Source: Phocaeicola oris
GTDB lineage: Bacteria; Bacteroidota; Bacteroidia; Bacteroidales; Bacteroidaceae
Assembly (NCBI RefSeq): GCF_021295095.1
Contig: NZ_JAJLQX010000012.1
Location: 1-64,000, forward strand
DNA: 64,000 nt
Reading direction: 5' to 3'
A program made the translations under genes and the position numbers. Positions 9,324 to 18,701 of the stretch are shown piece after piece. Within the stretch, counting starts at the first letter, position 1, and the number at the start of each line of letters is the position of its first letter. Below the pieces are notes generated by a model. It made no database searches. It was not told the origin of the DNA and saw only the letters and a list, made by a program, of their open reading frames with translations.

Positions 9324-10454
9324 TCAAATATCTTTTTTATATGCACGACGACGTTTATGCAACTCACGCTCAAAATAAGCCCATTGAGCCTGTACTTTAG
9401 AATTTATCTCCAGCTCCGGATTACTTTCCGCGTACTTAAATCCCAACTTGTTATACATAGGAATCAAATCATAAAAAAGCAAAGCATTAACACCTTTACT
9501 TTGATATTCCGGTTTTACTGCAACCAATAACAAATCAAGCGTATCAGGACGCTTCCAGAATAAAGCCTTACCTAAGTAAAACCAACCAAATGGAAATAAC
9601 TTTCCTTTTGCCTTCTGCAATGCCTCTGAAATAGATGCCATGGAAATGCCAACACCTATCACATTATCCTCCCCATCCTCAATGACAGTAACCATACGTA
9701 AATCAAGAATAGTCAGATATTCTTTCACATACAAATCTATTTGCCCTTGAGTCATTTTTGAGTAACCAAAGAGTGGCGCATAAGCCTCATTTATCAAATC
9801 GAATATTTTCTTCCCCAAACCTGCATAAACCTCTTTCCGATTTCTAATCTTTTTAATTTTCAAATGATAGCGCTGCATCAACATTTCAGAAATGCGTTTA
9901 TGTTTCTCAGGCATCTCCTTCGGAATCATAATTCTATATTCTACCCAATCAACATCTTTTACGTAGCCCAACTGTTCCATGTGTGTCGAATAATACGGGT
10001 AATTATATATCGTTGCCATTGTACTCTGTTTATCGAACCCCTCTATCAACATTCCTTCGGCATCCATATCTGTGAATCCCATCGGACCTACCATGGTAGT
10101 CATTCCCCGATCTTTACCCCACAGAGCAACTGTATCAAGTAAAGCCTTTGAAACTTCCAAATCATCAATGAAATCAATCCATCCGAAACGAACCTCCTCC
10201 TTATTCCAAGTCTCGTTAGCTCTTTTATTTAAAATTGCAGCGACACGTCCAACTAACTTCTTACCTTTATAAGCCAAAAAGAAATCGGCCTCACAGAACT
10301 CAAAAGCCGGGTTTTTACTCGAAGAGAAAGTTCCTAATATATCCTCATACAAATCAGGAACAGAATAAGGATTATCTTTATATAGTTCATAGTTGAAACG
10401 TATAAACTTCTTCAGTTCACTCTTGTTTGAGACTTTCTTTATAGTTACAGCCAT
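9324..10454 (-). CDS. GNAT-fold acyltransferase-like protein of unknown substrate
   Basis: The protein has 376 residues and looks soluble, with no signal peptide. The N-terminal half (VRFGWIDFIDD, MGFTDMDAEGMLIEGFDK, YPYYSTHMEQLGY) and C-terminal half (DLLLVAVKPEYQSKGVNALL, GFKYAESNPELEINSKVQ) match a conserved bacterial family with an acyl-CoA N-acyltransferase fold. YQSKGVNA resembles the acetyl-CoA binding loop Q-x-x-G-x-G/A. The substrate is unknown. It lies between an ion antiporter and parE on the same strand, which gives no functional hint. Confidence 0.75.
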   Translation of the reverse strand: MAVTIKKVSNKSELKKFIRFNYELYKDNPYSVPDLYEDILGTFSSSKNPAFEFCEADFFLAYKGKKLVGRVAAILNKRANETWNKEEVRFGWIDFIDDLEVSKALLDTVALWGKDRGMTTMVGPMGFTDMDAEGMLIEGFDKQSTMATIYNYPYYSTHMEQLGYVKDVDWVEYRIMIPKEMPEKHKRISEMLMQRYHLKIKKIRNRKEVYAGLGKKIFDLINEAYAPLFGYSKMTQGQIDLYVKEYLTILDLRMVTVIEDGEDNVIGVGISMASISEALQKAKGKLFPFGWFYLGKALFWKRPDTLDLLLVAVKPEYQSKGVNALLFYDLIPMYNKLGFKYAESNPELEINSKVQAQWAYFERELHKRRRAYKKDI

Positions 10455-10524
10455 ATTTTTTATATATCAATATTGAGGTAAAATTACAAATATTTGTTCA
10501 ATCTAAAGAATCTTTCACTATTTT

Positions 10525-11481
10525 TTACTGTTGAGCGATAAGATAGGCTATATATCCTACATAACACGTTACCAACAAAATACCTTCGTATCGGGTAATA
10601 GTGCGTTTCTTGAAGAACCAACCTACAAACCAGAATAATATAGATGCAAAAAGCAACATTAATAAGTCTACATTCGTTATATTGCCTATAGAAAGCGGAA
10701 TAATCGTAGCACTTGTTCCTAATACAAAGAAGATATTAAACAAATTACTGCCTATCACATTACCTATCGCTATTCCTGAATTATGTTTCATGGCAGCAAC
10801 AATCGATGTTGCCAATTCCGGAAGAGACGTACCACCTGCCACCAGTGTAAGACCAATGATAGATTCACTGACTCCCAATGAGCGTGCTACACCGCTTGCC
10901 CCATCCACAAACAAGTCTCCTCCAAATATTAAACCGAACAGACCCAATAAAATAAAAAGTATCGATTTCCACATGGGTAATTCTTTCACCTTTACATCCT
11001 CTCCATTCTCTTCACTATGAGCAATAGCAAAAGTATAACCCAAAAAGATTGCAAAAAAGCAAAGTAAAAGAATACCATCAGCACGACCTATCATATTATT
11101 AGCACCCCCATCAAGAAAAATATCATTAGCACAAACTATGACAGCAAAAGAAGATAGAATAACCAAAGGAATCTGTTTCGTCAAAGTACTTTTCTCTACC
11201 TTTATAGGATAAGCAATGGCTGTACAACCTACTATCATCAAAATATTAAAAATGTTACTACCAACCACGTTACCTATCGCTAAATCTGCGCTACCATTCA
11301 TTGAGGAGAGTGTACTAACCACAAACTCCGGCATGGATGTACCGAAAGCAACAATGGTCAAGCCAATTACCAAATCTGAAATATGAAAGTGCTTAGCTAC
11401 AGCAGAGGCACCGTCAGTTAACCAATTAGCGCCATAAAGAATAAGTACCAGCCCAACCACAAGAAATATAATATTCAGCAT
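10525..11481 (-). CDS. Calcium/sodium antiporter, YrbG family
   Basis: This is an inner-membrane cation exchanger of the CaCA superfamily, 318 residues with about ten membrane helices. The two internally repeated alpha motifs are clear: TIVAFGTSMPEFVVS with AIGNVVGSNIFN in the first half, and TLVAGGTSLPELATS with AIGNVIGSNLFN in the second. The intact acidic residue in each repeat suggests a working transporter. It is the first gene of the minus-strand run and is divergent from 11564. A reverse-strand TAnnTTTG box (complement of 11509-11516) lies 28 bp upstream of its start. Confidence 0.93.
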   Translation of the reverse strand: MLNIIFLVVGLVLILYGANWLTDGASAVAKHFHISDLVIGLTIVAFGTSMPEFVVSTLSSMNGSADLAIGNVVGSNIFNILMIVGCTAIAYPIKVEKSTLTKQIPLVILSSFAVIVCANDIFLDGGANNMIGRADGILLLCFFAIFLGYTFAIAHSEENGEDVKVKELPMWKSILFILLGLFGLIFGGDLFVDGASGVARSLGVSESIIGLTLVAGGTSLPELATSIVAAMKHNSGIAIGNVIGSNLFNIFFVLGTSATIIPLSIGNITNVDLLMLLFASILFWFVGWFFKKRTITRYEGILLVTCYVGYIAYLIAQQ

Positions 11482-11504
11482 ATTCTAATTGTTTACGGAA
11501 ACAT

Positions 11505-11536
11505 TTTGCAAAAATAAGAGATTTATTCTATTTTTG
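11505..11536 (+). promoter_or_regulatory. Bacteroides promoter for the SpmAB-like gene
   Basis: TTTG at 11505-11508, 20 bp, then TATTTTTG at 11529-11536. This is a good -33/-7 pair for the Bacteroidota primary sigma factor, and the ATG is 28 bp downstream. Confidence 0.65.
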
Positions 11537-11563
11537 TCTCATCCTTTTTGAAAAAGTATTAAC

Positions 11564-12796
11564 ATGGCGCTCAACTATATTTGGATAGCATTCTTTGTCA
11601 TCGCATTCTTTGTTGCACTTATCCGACTGATATTCTTTGGCGACATGAATGTGTTTACTGATATTATTAACTCCACTTTCAGCTCATCAAAGACTGCATT
11701 TGAAATATCCTTAGGTTTGACAGGTGTGCTTTCCCTTTGGCTGGGTATTATGAAAATTGGCGAACATGGTGGACTGATCGCTTGGTTTGCTAAAATCTTG
11801 AATCCTCTTTTCTCCAAACTTTTCCCTGATATTCCCAAAGGACATCTGGTAATGGGAAGTATATTCATGAATATTGCAGCAAATATGCTGGGACTTGATA
11901 ATGCTGCCACCCCGTTAGGATTAAAAGCAATGGAGCAGTTACAAGAATTAAATTCCAAGAAAGATACAGCAAGTAATCCTATGATCATGTTCCTTGTTCT
12001 GAACACATCAGGATTATGCATTATCCCCATCAGTATTATGGTTTATCGTGCTCAACAGAGAGCTACACAGCCTACCGATGTATTCATTCCTATCCTATTG
12101 GCTACTTTCGTTGCTACGTTAATCGGCATTATCGCAGTAAGTATCTATCAAAAAATCAATCTGATAAACAGAACAATCTTACTAAGCCTCGGAGGTATCA
12201 GTCTATTCTTCGCAGTCATTATATATGGATGTACCCAACTTTCACAATCGCAATTAAATACCTACTCCACTTTAGTTGCTAATATGCTTCTGTTTATTAT
12301 TATTATCGGATTTATCATGACCGGAGTCCGCAAGAAAATCAATGTATATAATACCTTTGTAGAAGGAGCTAAAGATGGCTTCACCACCGCTGTCCGAATC
12401 ATCCCATACTTAGTAGCCATGTTGGTAAGCATTGCTGTATTTCGTGCTTCCGGAGCAATGGACTATATTATTACCGGAATAGAGCAATGCATGATACTCT
12501 GTGGACTTCCTACCGATTTCGTTCCGGCTCTTCCTACAGCCTTAATGAAGCCTCTTAGCGGTAGTGGAGCTCGCGGCATGATGCTCGACGCAATGACTAC
12601 TTACGGTGCCGATTCTTTCGTAGGCCGTCTGTCGTGCATTTTGCAAGGTTCTACCGACACCACATTCTACATTCTGGCAGTTTACTTCGGAAGTGTAAAT
12701 ATTATGAAAACCCGCCATGCTGTACCTGCCGGACTGATAGCCGACTTATCCGGTTCAATTGCTGCCATTCTTATCGCTTATATGTTCTTTGGGTAA
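11564..12796 (+). CDS. Nucleoside-recognition (Gate) membrane protein, SpmA-SpmB fusion type
   Basis: The protein has 410 residues with about ten membrane helices and two Gate-type domains. The N-terminal half resembles SpmA (SLWLGIMKIGEHGGLI, MGSIFMNIAANMLGLDNAAT). The C-terminal half resembles SpmB (EGAKDGFTTAVRIIPYLVAM, LMKPLSGSGARGMM, SFVGRLSCILQGSTDTTFYI). In spore formers these are two genes needed for spore core dehydration. In Bacteroidetes the fused form must do something else, perhaps small-molecule transport, but that is not shown. Its last 42 bp overlap the end of the convergent PepSY gene. Confidence 0.87.
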   Translation: MALNYIWIAFFVIAFFVALIRLIFFGDMNVFTDIINSTFSSSKTAFEISLGLTGVLSLWLGIMKIGEHGGLIAWFAKILNPLFSKLFPDIPKGHLVMGSIFMNIAANMLGLDNAATPLGLKAMEQLQELNSKKDTASNPMIMFLVLNTSGLCIIPISIMVYRAQQRATQPTDVFIPILLATFVATLIGIIAVSIYQKINLINRTILLSLGGISLFFAVIIYGCTQLSQSQLNTYSTLVANMLLFIIIIGFIMTGVRKKINVYNTFVEGAKDGFTTAVRIIPYLVAMLVSIAVFRASGAMDYIITGIEQCMILCGLPTDFVPALPTALMKPLSGSGARGMMLDAMTTYGADSFVGRLSCILQGSTDTTFYILAVYFGSVNIMKTRHAVPAGLIADLSGSIAAILIAYMFFG

Positions 12797-14269
12797 TCTT
12801 CTTCTTGAACGAAGATAAATAAATAAACCTGAAAGCAAAGTAAAAATCAATAATAACCCCGATATTTGTACATACCACGAACTAAATCCTTTTATTCCTA
12901 AAGAAAAGTATCTCCCTGTATGAAGCTCCAGAGCAAAATTCCATAAAGATAAAGGCTGCCGGATCATTTTCTTCGGCATTGCAGGCAGTAGTTTATCAGC
13001 CCCTTTCTGCTTAGTAAACACAACAGGGATTGGACCCAAATATTGGCTGAATCCGGAAACAGATATTGTTCTTCTCTTTTTGCTATTTGAATGATCGTCC
13101 TTTCCCTCTGTTCTTTTAGCATAGTCTTTCACTTGCTCTTTTTGAACATCAAATTTATAAAGCCCACTGACAGATCCTATCACCCAGTCTTTTCCAACCT
13201 TTTCAAAGACATTCACTCCCATAGCACTAATCTTCGGCTTTACCTTAAAAGGAATGGGAATTGCATCGAACGATTCCAGATGATACATCTTTCCAGATGT
13301 TATCAACAACCATTCACCCAACTGAGCATCCCATCTAATTGCTCTTAAACTGTCGTTAAAAGGATTATCTGAGACTAAAGTAGTACATGGCAACGGACTT
13401 ACTTCTATCTTTTTCAAAATAGAAGAAAGCGGATCACGCAGACAAATTCCTGTTACTGCTATTAATAATGTAAACACTATCAGCCAATAGCCAAAACGAT
13501 TATGCCATTTTATATTGGCTTTCATCAAAGTTGTTCCTCTTTTCCTTTTATCAACATTTTTTATATGCTTCATCCTGCTTTTCTTATAAGTAAAAGCTAT
13601 ACCTGTCACACATAATATAATTAGAACTATTGCGATGAAATCGACAAAAATCTTACCCGGAGTACCCAACAATTCACCACTATGAACCATCCAAATAGTT
13701 CTAAATAATGTAGTCTTTTTTGAATAATATCTTGCTGGACGAAGTATATGTTCTTCAAAATGAGTATAAGGGGGAAAGGACAAAAAAATTTTAGAACGTC
13801 CCAGCAAAACTAATGTATCCCCGCGTAAGGTCATATCCTCCAGTTCTTCTTTATCATCAAATATTTTCTTCCATGAACCATACTCCGACATTCTATATGC
13901 GGCAAAGTTGTTGATACACCAAAAGGATTTATCTGCAGTCTCAACCAAACTCAAAATTTTATGGTAATCGGCTCCTGAAGGAATACCTTTATTCATTTCA
14001 CGAAAAAAAGAAAAGCAAGAGTCCGTTTCCCAGACTCCTGCAATTCCATATGCCAAAAGTTTACCTTCTTTAGTTAGCAAAGTCCCCCGAATTGTTCCAT
14101 TGTTGTAATTATCTAACCGATAACTCTCAGGCATAATCTTTCTACTGACATCAAGACCGGCAAAAATCGCACGATGATTAATAATAATTCCTGATACTGA
14201 AAAGAATAGAATAATAATAGAAAATATTAATCCTACCCACTTATGACATACCCGAAGTATCTTTTTCAT
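12755..14269 (-). CDS. PepSY-domain membrane protein, probable iron-uptake partner
   Basis: The protein has 504 residues. It begins with a PepSY-associated membrane helix (KILRVCHKWVGLIFSIIILF) and has further helices near residues 190-225 (IFVDFIAIVLIILCVTGIAF), 255-280 and at the C-terminus. This is the layout of PepSY-TM proteins, several of which reduce or handle iron released from siderophores. The TonB-dependent receptor ends 3 bp upstream of its start, so the pair is almost certainly one operon for uptake of an iron chelate. The 3' end overlaps the convergent 11564 gene by 42 bp, so the two transcripts are complementary there. Confidence 0.82.
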   Translation of the reverse strand: MKKILRVCHKWVGLIFSIIILFFSVSGIIINHRAIFAGLDVSRKIMPESYRLDNYNNGTIRGTLLTKEGKLLAYGIAGVWETDSCFSFFREMNKGIPSGADYHKILSLVETADKSFWCINNFAAYRMSEYGSWKKIFDDKEELEDMTLRGDTLVLLGRSKIFLSFPPYTHFEEHILRPARYYSKKTTLFRTIWMVHSGELLGTPGKIFVDFIAIVLIILCVTGIAFTYKKSRMKHIKNVDKRKRGTTLMKANIKWHNRFGYWLIVFTLLIAVTGICLRDPLSSILKKIEVSPLPCTTLVSDNPFNDSLRAIRWDAQLGEWLLITSGKMYHLESFDAIPIPFKVKPKISAMGVNVFEKVGKDWVIGSVSGLYKFDVQKEQVKDYAKRTEGKDDHSNSKKRRTISVSGFSQYLGPIPVVFTKQKGADKLLPAMPKKMIRQPLSLWNFALELHTGRYFSLGIKGFSSWYVQISGLLLIFTLLSGLFIYLRSRRRLPKEHISDKNGSN

Positions 14270-14272
14270 ATA

Positions 14273-16342
14273 TTAATTAAACTTCAATTTTACCCCTGCT
14301 ACCAGCATTCTTCCCGAAGAAAGATATGCATAACGCCGTTTCGACCAATCTATACGATTATCTACCTTATCAAAGATGTTATCTACTCCTAAACTTGGCT
14401 CAACAAGGAATTTGCTAAAATGAAAGGAATGAGTCGTGTTCAATGAAACAGTTCCAAAACCGGGAGCATTCTCATAATCGATAAAATAGGTCTTACTCTG
14501 GAAACGGCCATTGAGATTGGCATTTAACGTATATTTTCCCCAAGAATGACTATAATTTGCGGCTACAGTAGCAGAGTTTTTCACACTACGCTCAAGTGTT
14601 TCCCATACACCGGCAGTTTTTGTCCTTGCATAAGTATAAGCATAGTTTGCTGTTATGCTCAAATCATTTGTAATAATGTAACTCGAATGAACATTAATGC
14701 CTTTAATTATTCCTTTATCACTGTTTACATATTGGCCATAGGTAGTCATCTTCTTAAAAGTAGCTTCTGTAATATCATTGGGAAACTCTTTCATCAGCAT
14801 GCTCTTTGCGGCATCATCAATAGAAAGATTATCTTTCACAATCATATCATCAATAAAGTTCATAAATCCGGTAATAGTAATACTGAAGCGATTATTTGTA
14901 TAACTTCCACTTAAAGAAATATAATCACTCGTCTCCGGATTCAAATCCTTATTTCCGAAAGTAACTACAAGCTTTCCACCCATCTTTGATTTGAAATAAT
15001 GATAATAAAGCTCATCCAATCCCGGAGCACGGAAGCCACGGGCATAGTTAATACGGAAATTGAAATCGCCCGGCGCAAAACTCAAAGCAACCTTTGGAGT
15101 AAACCGACTACCAAAAGTTTCATGTTTATCATATCGGACACCCAATGTCACACGAAAATCCTTTATCGCCTGCATATCATGCTGGCCGTAAGCCGACAAG
15201 GTATAAGCATGGTTATCTGTATTTCCTGCTGTTGCCAATAAAAAATCGTTTCTATAATCCAAACCGAAAATTGTAGTCGATTTTGAAGTAAAACGATTGA
15301 TATTCTTCAACTCTACATCATAGAACAGCTGTCTCTTCTTTAGATCATAGTCTCCTTTGGAAAAGTTTCCTGAGGCAGCAGAATTATATTCATAACCGTA
15401 ACGATAATTATCACTGGTAAAATCTATCTGCACACTATGTTTTTGGCTGAATTTATAGTTGGCTCCTGCATTGAAACGCAGTGTCTTAAAACGCAAATCA
15501 TAGGTATATCCGCCTTCTTTCCCTTCAATAGGCAAAGGACGATCTGTCATCTTATATGAGTGATTTATTTCTCCATAAACAGAAACTTTTTCAATAGGCT
15601 GATAACTTAAACGCTCACCAATACTGTTTGTGTGATAGCCGAGAAACAACGGATCAATGCATTCCTGCGTATCACCGGAATTGCCTTTGGCATATTCCAA
15701 CGGATTATTACGATAACTGTCAGCCTCATCATGCTTGAAGTTAGTAGAACTCGTCAGTCCTTTATAACTGATATTCACATTCGCGCTCTGAGTAAACTGC
15801 CCCTTTCCTGATATTCGAGTATTAGCCGTTACACTGACAAGCTGATCCTTAGGTTGAGAAGTGATAATATTGATTACACCGCCAATGGCATCACTGCCAT
15901 AAAGTGAAGAAGCAGCACCGTTCAGCACCTCAATACGCTTCACTTGTCCCATATTGATACGATCCAATTCAACATTTCCAGCAATATCTCCTGTTATCTT
16001 CCGCCCATTGATCAATATCAAAATATACTTGTTGCCTAAACCATTCAAACGAAGATAAGACCCCATCGCATTAGGCATAAATTCTACATTCGGCATCAAT
16101 TTTGTCAAAGCATCATTAAATGTTGATACGCCGGTCTTTTCTATCTCTCTATTAGTCATCACATGAACCGGAGTGGTTGACGATTTTAAATACTCATGAT
16201 GAGCATTTCCTGTCACCACAACCGGATTCATTTGAAAAATAGAATCTGCAAAGTTGATATATTCCCGCTTTTTATGATTTTGGGCAAAAGCACCCAAAAC
16301 AAATCCTCCTAAAACGACTGTAAAAATTAATTTCTTTACCAT
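14273..16342 (-). CDS. TonB-dependent outer-membrane receptor, likely siderophore or heme type
   Basis: The receptor has about 689 residues. I start at 16342, because MVKKLIFTVVLGGFVLGAFA is a standard signal peptide, rather than at the ATG 13 codons earlier. The plug domain covers about residues 40-160 (MNPVVVTGNAHHEYLKSSTT, VHVMTNREIEKTGVSTFNDA, VKRIEVLNGAASSLYGSDAI, GGVINIIT). A 22-strand type barrel follows and ends in aromatic and basic strands. It lacks the carboxypeptidase-like domain of SusC proteins and has no SusD, so it belongs to the iron/vitamin receptor class. The PepSY gene follows immediately, pointing to iron. No recognisable riboswitch lies upstream. Confidence 0.9.
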   Translation of the reverse strand: MVKKLIFTVVLGGFVLGAFAQNHKKREYINFADSIFQMNPVVVTGNAHHEYLKSSTTPVHVMTNREIEKTGVSTFNDALTKLMPNVEFMPNAMGSYLRLNGLGNKYILILINGRKITGDIAGNVELDRINMGQVKRIEVLNGAASSLYGSDAIGGVINIITSQPKDQLVSVTANTRISGKGQFTQSANVNISYKGLTSSTNFKHDEADSYRNNPLEYAKGNSGDTQECIDPLFLGYHTNSIGERLSYQPIEKVSVYGEINHSYKMTDRPLPIEGKEGGYTYDLRFKTLRFNAGANYKFSQKHSVQIDFTSDNYRYGYEYNSAASGNFSKGDYDLKKRQLFYDVELKNINRFTSKSTTIFGLDYRNDFLLATAGNTDNHAYTLSAYGQHDMQAIKDFRVTLGVRYDKHETFGSRFTPKVALSFAPGDFNFRINYARGFRAPGLDELYYHYFKSKMGGKLVVTFGNKDLNPETSDYISLSGSYTNNRFSITITGFMNFIDDMIVKDNLSIDDAAKSMLMKEFPNDITEATFKKMTTYGQYVNSDKGIIKGINVHSSYIITNDLSITANYAYTYARTKTAGVWETLERSVKNSATVAANYSHSWGKYTLNANLNGRFQSKTYFIDYENAPGFGTVSLNTTHSFHFSKFLVEPSLGVDNIFDKVDNRIDWSKRRYAYLSSGRMLVAGVKLKFN

Positions 16343-16741
16343 ATTATTATTTTTTTGATCCTTTATCCTGACGATGACCAACGTCCGCCAGTATTACTGC
16401 TATATTAGAGTTATTACTCTTAACTTTCTTTTGTTTTTCGCTCTAAAAATAGAGGTTAAAAAAAAGAAAGACAATACCTATTAGTAATGATTCAAATAAA
16501 ATAAAATACCCTTTTATAGGTAGATTTTCATGGACAATTCATTTTTTCTGAATCAAAATACTGTATCATAAAAAAGATTAATCTCACAAAAACGCCACAA
16601 AGTAATTGAGTTTATATAAAGGTATGAGATTGTATAAAATAATTTCTATCAAAAGACAAAAGAGATAGGTATTTCAAAAATAATCATACGAACAAGCAAG
16701 CCCAGCCATACGAATTGTCGATTTTATTAGAAGTTTTGAGC

Positions 16742-16875
16742 AAGCCAGTCATACGTATCAGCTCATACGGATCAATCCGTCAACTCATACGCATGAACTG
16801 ATCAATTCATGCGGATCATTTCAACAACTCATACGCATCAATTTACCAACTCATACGCATGAACTTTTGAAGAGA
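16742..16875. repeat. Intergenic repeat family, short copy C (TCATACG repeats only)
   Basis: Five variants of TCATACGNAT occur in about 120 bp, separated by TCAATC/TCAATT steps. The central CAACTCATACGCATGAAC, TGATCAATTCATGCGGATCA text matches copy A near 500. There is no GTTTCAC/GTGAAAC array. It lies between two divergent genes. Confidence 0.6.
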
Positions 16876-17069
16876 TATTTATGAGTTTCCCGGATGTTAC
16901 TCAACAGCAACTTCTCCCTTGCTAACAAACAGGAGAAGAGAAGAAGAAAGCTATTCTTTTTTATCACTTATAAATTCATTTTATTCCACATCCAAAAACA
17001 ATATTCTATTCATCTTTTAAATCCCCCCATTTTGTTGATTTCAAGTTAGAATATAAAATAAAATTCCAC

Positions 17070-17077
17070 TATCTTTG
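17070..17077 (+). promoter_or_regulatory. Bacteroides-type -7 box (TATCTTTG)
   Basis: It is an exact TAnnTTTG match 35 bp upstream of the ATG at 17113. Confidence 0.6.
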
Positions 17078-17112
17078 CAACACCATTTGAAATTTTGTAA
17101 TCCGTATTAAAG

Positions 17113-18696
17113 ATGAACGAAGAATTCGAGCTTGTAGCCAAGACGTTCCAAGGGCTGGAAGATGTGCTTGCAAAAGAACTCACGGAATTAGGGGCAAACG
17201 ACATTCAGATAGGTCGACGTATGGTCTCTTTCACCGGCAACAAGGCAATGATGTACAAGGCAAACTTCTGTCTGCGCACTGCCATTCGTATTTTAAAACC
17301 AATCAAACATTTTAAGGCAAAGAGTGCCGATGAAGTCTACGAGGCTGTTAAAGCTATCGCGTGGGATAATTATCTGGATCCGGATAAAACATTTGCAGTA
17401 GATGCTACTGTTTTTTCTGAAGAGTTCCGCCACTCCATGTTTGTCACTTATAAGGTAAAAGACGCCATAGCCGATTATTTTCGCGAGAAGACAGACAAAC
17501 GCCCATCGGTAAGCGTCACCAATCCGGGTCTCCTATTAAACATTCACATTTCGGATGATAATTGTACGCTTTCTCTCGATAGTTCCGGCGAATCATTGCA
17601 TCGCCGTGGTTATCGCCAAGAAGCTGTTGAAGCCCCTCTAAACGAAGTTTTGGCTGCAGGACTGATTTTAATGACCGGTTGGCACGGGGAATGCGACCTT
17701 ATTGACCCAATGTGCGGTTCAGGAACTATTCCTATTGAAGCTGCTCTCATCGCCCGAAATATTGCTCCGGGAATCTTCCGTAAGAATTTCGCATTCGAGA
17801 AGTGGCCTGATTTCGATCAGGAACTATTTGATGACATCTATAACGATGATTCAAAAGAATGCGAGTTCGAACATCATATCTACGGATACGATAATAATCT
17901 TCAAGCCATTGCCATAGCAACCAATAATGCCAAAGCTGCCGGAGTAAACAAATACATTGCCCTGAAACTACAGGACTTTGCCGAATTTGTACAACCTGAC
18001 AAGAAAAGCATCATAATAACCAACCCTCCGTATGGAGAACGCATATCGACTGATGACTTGTTGGGCTTGTATCAAATGATTGGTGAACGTCTGAAACATC
18101 AGTTTGTAGGAAATGACGCATGGATTATCAGCTATAAAGAGGAATGTTTTGACGCAATAGGATTAAAACCTTCAGATAGAATCTCGTTATATAACGGTGC
18201 TTTAGCATGCGAGTTTCGCAAATATCAGATTTTCGATGGAAAATATAATGATTTCCGATCTGAACATCACGAGAGAAAGTTTAAAACAAGTAGTGGCAAG
18301 TTCCGCCCACATCATTTGGGAGAGAAACTTGGAGATATTCAAAAACAAGAAAGAGAAGATTCTGACGAAAAACGAAAAAGAGGAGACAAACGTGAACGCC
18401 GCTTTGGTGCTCGCGGAGAACGCCGTCCTTTTAAAGAAAAACGGGAAGAACATTCGTTCGGAGATAAAAAAGAAAGGCGTCCGTACAAAGATAGAAAAGA
18501 AGAACACCCTTTCCGAGGAGAACGAAAAGAAACACCCGAACGCCGTCGTTTTGCCGACTTTGGAGACAAGTATGAAAAACGAACGGAGGATAAAAAGCAA
18601 AATAAAGATTTCAGAGTATTGATGAGCTATCCACAAAGAAAAAAGATGGAACGTGAACAGAAACTCTCTGAGGATTCGGATAAAAAGAAAGACTAA
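17113..18696 (+). CDS. THUMP-domain class I rRNA methyltransferase (RlmL-type, N-terminal half only)
   Basis: The enzyme has 527 residues. A THUMP RNA-binding domain lies at about 45-155, then a Rossmann methyltransferase with DPMCGSGTIPIEAA (about 198-211) and the N6/N2-methylation motif NPPYGERI near 305. It should methylate a guanine N2 in 23S rRNA, as RlmL does. The second methyltransferase of enterobacterial RlmKL is absent. After about residue 385 comes a 140-residue tail dominated by Lys, Arg and Glu with repeated ERR-x-F/Y and KEERP-like blocks. This is probably a disordered RNA-binding extension. The S9 peptidase gene starts 5 bp after the stop. Confidence 0.88.
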   Translation: MNEEFELVAKTFQGLEDVLAKELTELGANDIQIGRRMVSFTGNKAMMYKANFCLRTAIRILKPIKHFKAKSADEVYEAVKAIAWDNYLDPDKTFAVDATVFSEEFRHSMFVTYKVKDAIADYFREKTDKRPSVSVTNPGLLLNIHISDDNCTLSLDSSGESLHRRGYRQEAVEAPLNEVLAAGLILMTGWHGECDLIDPMCGSGTIPIEAALIARNIAPGIFRKNFAFEKWPDFDQELFDDIYNDDSKECEFEHHIYGYDNNLQAIAIATNNAKAAGVNKYIALKLQDFAEFVQPDKKSIIITNPPYGERISTDDLLGLYQMIGERLKHQFVGNDAWIISYKEECFDAIGLKPSDRISLYNGALACEFRKYQIFDGKYNDFRSEHHERKFKTSSGKFRPHHLGEKLGDIQKQEREDSDEKRKRGDKRERRFGARGERRPFKEKREEHSFGDKKERRPYKDRKEEHPFRGERKETPERRRFADFGDKYEKRTEDKKQNKDFRVLMSYPQRKKMEREQKLSEDSDKKKD

Positions 18697-18701
18697 TAGA
18701 T

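Larger units (their letters stand above)
16343..17112. other. Divergent intergenic region with repeat copy C
   Basis: This is 770 bp of AT-rich DNA between the receptor and the methyltransferase. It contains copy C of the repeat family at 16742-16875 and a -7 box for the methyltransferase at 17070-17077. I see no open frame worth calling and no cobalamin-type leader for the receptor. Confidence 0.55.

Noticed and set aside
11575-12030. 151-residue minus-strand frame within the SpmAB-like gene
   Set aside because: It lies fully inside a gene with strong family motifs and has no sign of its own translation.
16343-16480. Possible cobalamin or other riboswitch before the TonB receptor
   Set aside because: I see no conserved aptamer core; the DNA is plain AT-rich sequence.
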